From Stygibacter sp964604155 (GTDB taxonomy: Bacteria; Cloacimonadota; Cloacimonadia; Cloacimonadales; TCS61), in the NCBI GenBank assembly GCA_964604155.1, contig CAZRXY010000062.1, forward strand, positions 1 through 16,638: a stretch of DNA of 16,638 nucleotides, given 5' to 3'. The position numbers and the translations under genes are program-made. Positions 14,354-16,638 of the stretch are shown piece after piece. Each line of letters opens with the position of its first letter. The stretch's first letter is position 1. The notes below the pieces were generated by a model. It did no database searches, was not told where the DNA came from, and saw only the letters and a list, made by a program, of their open reading frames with translations.

Positions 14354-16507
14354 ATGAAGAAAATTTTAACCTTATCTCTGCTGATGGTGCTCATTGTATC
14401 ATTGTGTGCCGAGGTATTTCCAGTCAAAACCGAGAACGTCACGGCTGATTTCTCGATGAAGAGAGCACCTCAAAGACGTGCTCTGCGTGATGTGCCCGAA
14501 TGGGATTGGCAAGTGCCGCCACAGGACCTTCTGATAAATTATGCCGATTATTTCCAGGCATATAATCAGACTCCTGTAGCAATTCAACCTGAAGAGAATG
14601 GTGGCGGTGTGTACATTATCTACCGCGTGAAAGACCAGGCAGGCGTCAGCGAAATAAGCTATACCTACGTTAATTCCGATGGCGTTGTTCAGGCATCTCA
14701 GGGTATCGGCACCGGCGGATACTATCCGGATGCAGAAGTTCACAAAGAAACCGGTAACGTGTTTGGTGCCTGGCACTGGGCAGTTACAGATGGTTCTGAC
14801 ACTATGGATTGTATTGCCATCTATGATCTTTATCATATCATTATGGGACATGGGCTTTGGAAAGACCCGCCCATCACAGTGCTTGATTCTGATCTGCAAA
14901 ACGATCTTGACCCTACTGAAGATGACGAATTTATCTGGCCCCAGATAGCTATAGGCCCTTCTCCTGTCCCGGATATGCAGAGAATATACATAGTTGCCAG
15001 CAACCATGTAGTATCTGATGGTGTGGCAGGAAATCCCTCAGAAAATGTGATGATTATGTATGCCGATTTCAATGAAGATGATCTTTCGGCTCAAAGCAGC
15101 CTGGACTGGTCTTACAATTCTGTTCCCATGTTTGATAGCTGGAATGCAGAAGACCCCTACTGGTATCGTCCCTTCAAATCTTTCACGGTAATAGATAACC
15201 AATTGATATTTATGGGATTCAGGATTCCCGGAGATGAGGCTCCTGAGACTGGAGACGAATTGTTCTGCTTTATAAACGAAAATTACGGCGAAGGCGATGA
15301 CTGGCTGGAATTTTATCAAAGTGCCCAGTATGAGCAGGTTAATCCTTCCTGGGAGCATAATGGCTATACCTGGCATCTTTATTCTGATCTTGGCAATTGG
15401 CCCGATGGACCCCCCATTGGTGAACCCTATGCCGTAGAGCAGGGCTTCATCCATACGGGACACTTCAATCTGGTTCGCTCTCATGATAATAATGCAGTCA
15501 CCTGGGCAGGAGCTATGGGTGTCACCTTCGATAGCGGTGATGGACCCGGATATTATTATCCGCTCTGGTTCCAGATTTATCCCAAGACTTTCACTTTTAA
15601 TCTGGTAACTCAGGAATTCAGCTTCACAGACGTTTATCCGCAGGGTGCAAATCCTAATGACGATATTCCGGTATCACCCTGGGACCTTGATGAAGATGGC
15701 TTAATCGATGAATTTGATGATACAAGCTTCCCAATCTGGCATGAAGACTGGCCCATATTCCATTACGATACAGAATCAGCTTTCCATTATAACCAGTATT
15801 TTCTGACTACTAATGACGAGAATGGCTGGATGGCTTACCTCTGGGTAGATGGCACAATGGCTACTGCCGCTAATGAAGGCTGGGAGGGCTACGAAAGCTG
15901 GGTTGCCAAACCCGAGATAGCGATAGCGGTTTCTAATGACTGGGGAATGACCTGGACAGATCCTATATTTATGAATGCAAATCCTGCCAGTGAAAATTAT
16001 GTACCGGAACTGGAAGGTATGATCCCCTGCTTTGCCTACCCGGGTGATGTGATAGAAGACGATGGCGATGGCTATGGCATCTTCCACCTCTTCTTCCTGG
16101 ATGATAATGATTACGGCTCAAATCACAGCCAGACTCATGGACTCAATAATGGCTCCACCTTTGAATATGCCGCTGTGAGAATATTCTTTGGCGAAGGACC
16201 AGGCGATACAGACACGGCAGAACTGGTGAGCGTGCCCCTTAAGGTAAAAAACTATCCTAATCCATTTAACCCCACTACTAATGTAATGTTTGAGATTCAA
16301 ACAGCCGGTGAGGTTAATATTGATATCTATAACGTGAAAGGTCAGAAAATCCGTTCACTCGTAAGCGGAAATTATGATGCAGGCATTCATACAGTGACCT
16401 GGAATGGTACAAATGATAAGGGCAGTGAAGTTCCCTCAGGAATCTATTTCTATAAAACACAAAGCGGAAAATTCACTACCTCGAAAAAAATGATCTTAAT
16501 GAAATAA
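14354..16507 (+). CDS. Secreted Asp-box protein with type IX-like C-terminal sorting domain
   Basis: A 717-residue exported protein. It has a signal peptide (1 to about 19, ILTLSLLMVLIVSLCA) and a long Trp/Tyr/Asp-rich region without an enzyme motif I recognise. One clear Asp-box, SNDWGMTWTDP (527-537), is the signature of sialidase/BNR-type propeller blades. Repeated phrases such as GGGVYIIYRVKD and ENVMIMYADFN suggest further beta-blades. Asp-rich motifs occur at DLDEDGLIDEFDD (444-456) and EDDGDGYG. The last 90 residues (628-717) are a textbook sorting domain: VKNYPNPFNPTTNVMFEI, VNIDIYNVKGQKIRSLV, SGIYFYKTQSG, and a Lys-rich end (KKMILMK). AGGAGG lies 5 nt before ATG. It is the last gene of the operon, 17 nt after the PorV-like gene and followed by a terminator. 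It is probably a surface-anchored or released binding protein; a glycosidase role is possible but unsupported. Confidence 0.85.
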   Translation: MKKILTLSLLMVLIVSLCAEVFPVKTENVTADFSMKRAPQRRALRDVPEWDWQVPPQDLLINYADYFQAYNQTPVAIQPEENGGGVYIIYRVKDQAGVSEISYTYVNSDGVVQASQGIGTGGYYPDAEVHKETGNVFGAWHWAVTDGSDTMDCIAIYDLYHIIMGHGLWKDPPITVLDSDLQNDLDPTEDDEFIWPQIAIGPSPVPDMQRIYIVASNHVVSDGVAGNPSENVMIMYADFNEDDLSAQSSLDWSYNSVPMFDSWNAEDPYWYRPFKSFTVIDNQLIFMGFRIPGDEAPETGDELFCFINENYGEGDDWLEFYQSAQYEQVNPSWEHNGYTWHLYSDLGNWPDGPPIGEPYAVEQGFIHTGHFNLVRSHDNNAVTWAGAMGVTFDSGDGPGYYYPLWFQIYPKTFTFNLVTQEFSFTDVYPQGANPNDDIPVSPWDLDEDGLIDEFDDTSFPIWHEDWPIFHYDTESAFHYNQYFLTTNDENGWMAYLWVDGTMATAANEGWEGYESWVAKPEIAIAVSNDWGMTWTDPIFMNANPASENYVPELEGMIPCFAYPGDVIEDDGDGYGIFHLFFLDDNDYGSNHSQTHGLNNGSTFEYAAVRIFFGEGPGDTDTAELVSVPLKVKNYPNPFNPTTNVMFEIQTAGEVNIDIYNVKGQKIRSLVSGNYDAGIHTVTWNGTNDKGSEVPSGIYFYKTQSGKFTTSKKMILMK

Positions 16508-16542
16508 GCTCTCTATAAACACAGTTAAGAAATAGGCAGCAG

Positions 16543-16578
16543 CCACCCTGACTGACACGGTCGGGGTGGTTTTTTTTT
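16543..16578 (+). terminator. Rho-independent terminator of the TonB/secreted-protein operon
   Basis: A 10-bp stem pairs CCACCCTGAC (16543-16552) with GTCGGGGTGG (16560-16569), with one U-G pair. The loop is 7 nt (TGACACG), and nine T residues follow (16570-16578). It begins 36 nt after the last stop codon. GC-rich stem plus T run is the classic form, and this is the only strong terminator in the window. Confidence 0.93.
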
Positions 16579-16580
16579 GT

Positions 16581-16638
16581 GATTGGTGATTGGTGATTGG
16601 GGATTGGGGATTGGGGATTGGTGATTGGTGATTGGTGA
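16581..16638. repeat. Tandem heptanucleotide repeat array, GATTGGT/GATTGGG type
   Basis: Eight 7-nt units follow the terminator in the order GATTGGT x2, GATTGGG x3, GATTGGT x3, and a ninth starts at the last two bases. It is the reverse complement of the array at the left end of the window (ACCAATC/CCCAATC), so the two lie in inverted orientation. The array starts 2 nt after the terminator T run and runs off the window end, so its true length is unknown. Confidence 0.95.

Noticed and set aside
14399..15007. 202-codon open frame on the minus strand
   Set aside because: It is a shadow of the last secreted-protein gene, with no family resemblance and no operon context.
14354..16507. Sialidase enzyme
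   Set aside because: Only one clear Asp-box is visible, and no catalytic Arg triad or other sialidase signature can be identified by eye.
1..16638. Telomere-like ends of a linear replicon
   Set aside because: Polarity fits, but the gene content is ordinary bacterial housekeeping plus envelope genes, and no replication or telomere-resolution gene is seen. Assembly breaks in repeats explain it more simply.

Overview
The window carries nine well-supported larger protein genes and one small one, all on the + strand and closely packed, with tandem heptanucleotide repeats at both outer ends. The organism looks like a Gram-negative, TonB-using bacterium of the Fibrobacteres-Chlorobi-Bacteroidetes (FCB) assemblage. 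A candidate phylum such as Cloacimonadota is my best guess. The grounds are a PorV/UPF0164-type outer-membrane protein, C-terminal domains of the type IX secretion/FlgD-like sorting type, paired ExbD proteins, moderate GC and heptad repeats. This is inference; no rRNA gene is present to confirm it.

Region 1 (1-269) holds a 13-unit ACCAATC array, a 6-unit AAAATTC array and a leader with two dyads. Region 2 (270-4804) is a compact housekeeping operon: glycyl-tRNA synthetase beta subunit (glyS), phosphate acetyltransferase (pta), a class I PLP aminotransferase and a 65-residue membrane protein. Gaps there are 24, -4 and 0 nt. Neither glyQ nor ackA is in the window.

Region 3 (4912-16507) begins after a ~107-nt gap and looks like one long transcription unit devoted to the cell envelope. 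It encodes a TonB-dependent receptor with an N-terminal carboxypeptidase-regulatory-like domain, ExbB, two ExbDs, TonB, a 1026-residue secreted protein, a PorV-like outer-membrane barrel and a 717-residue secreted protein with a sorting domain. Spacings run from -1 to 32 nt, and the unit ends in a strong intrinsic terminator at 16543-16578. The inner-membrane motor (ExbB/ExbD/ExbD/TonB) would energise the receptor. The PorV-like protein would serve the display or secretion of the two sorting-domain proteins.

The most interesting signals are three. The operon combines a complete private TonB motor, an Oar-like receptor, a PorV-like protein and two cargo-like proteins. An Asp-rich calcium-type motif (DxDGDGLIDED) recurs in all four outer-membrane or secreted products. 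Heptad arrays of one family lie in inverted orientation at the two ends of the window.
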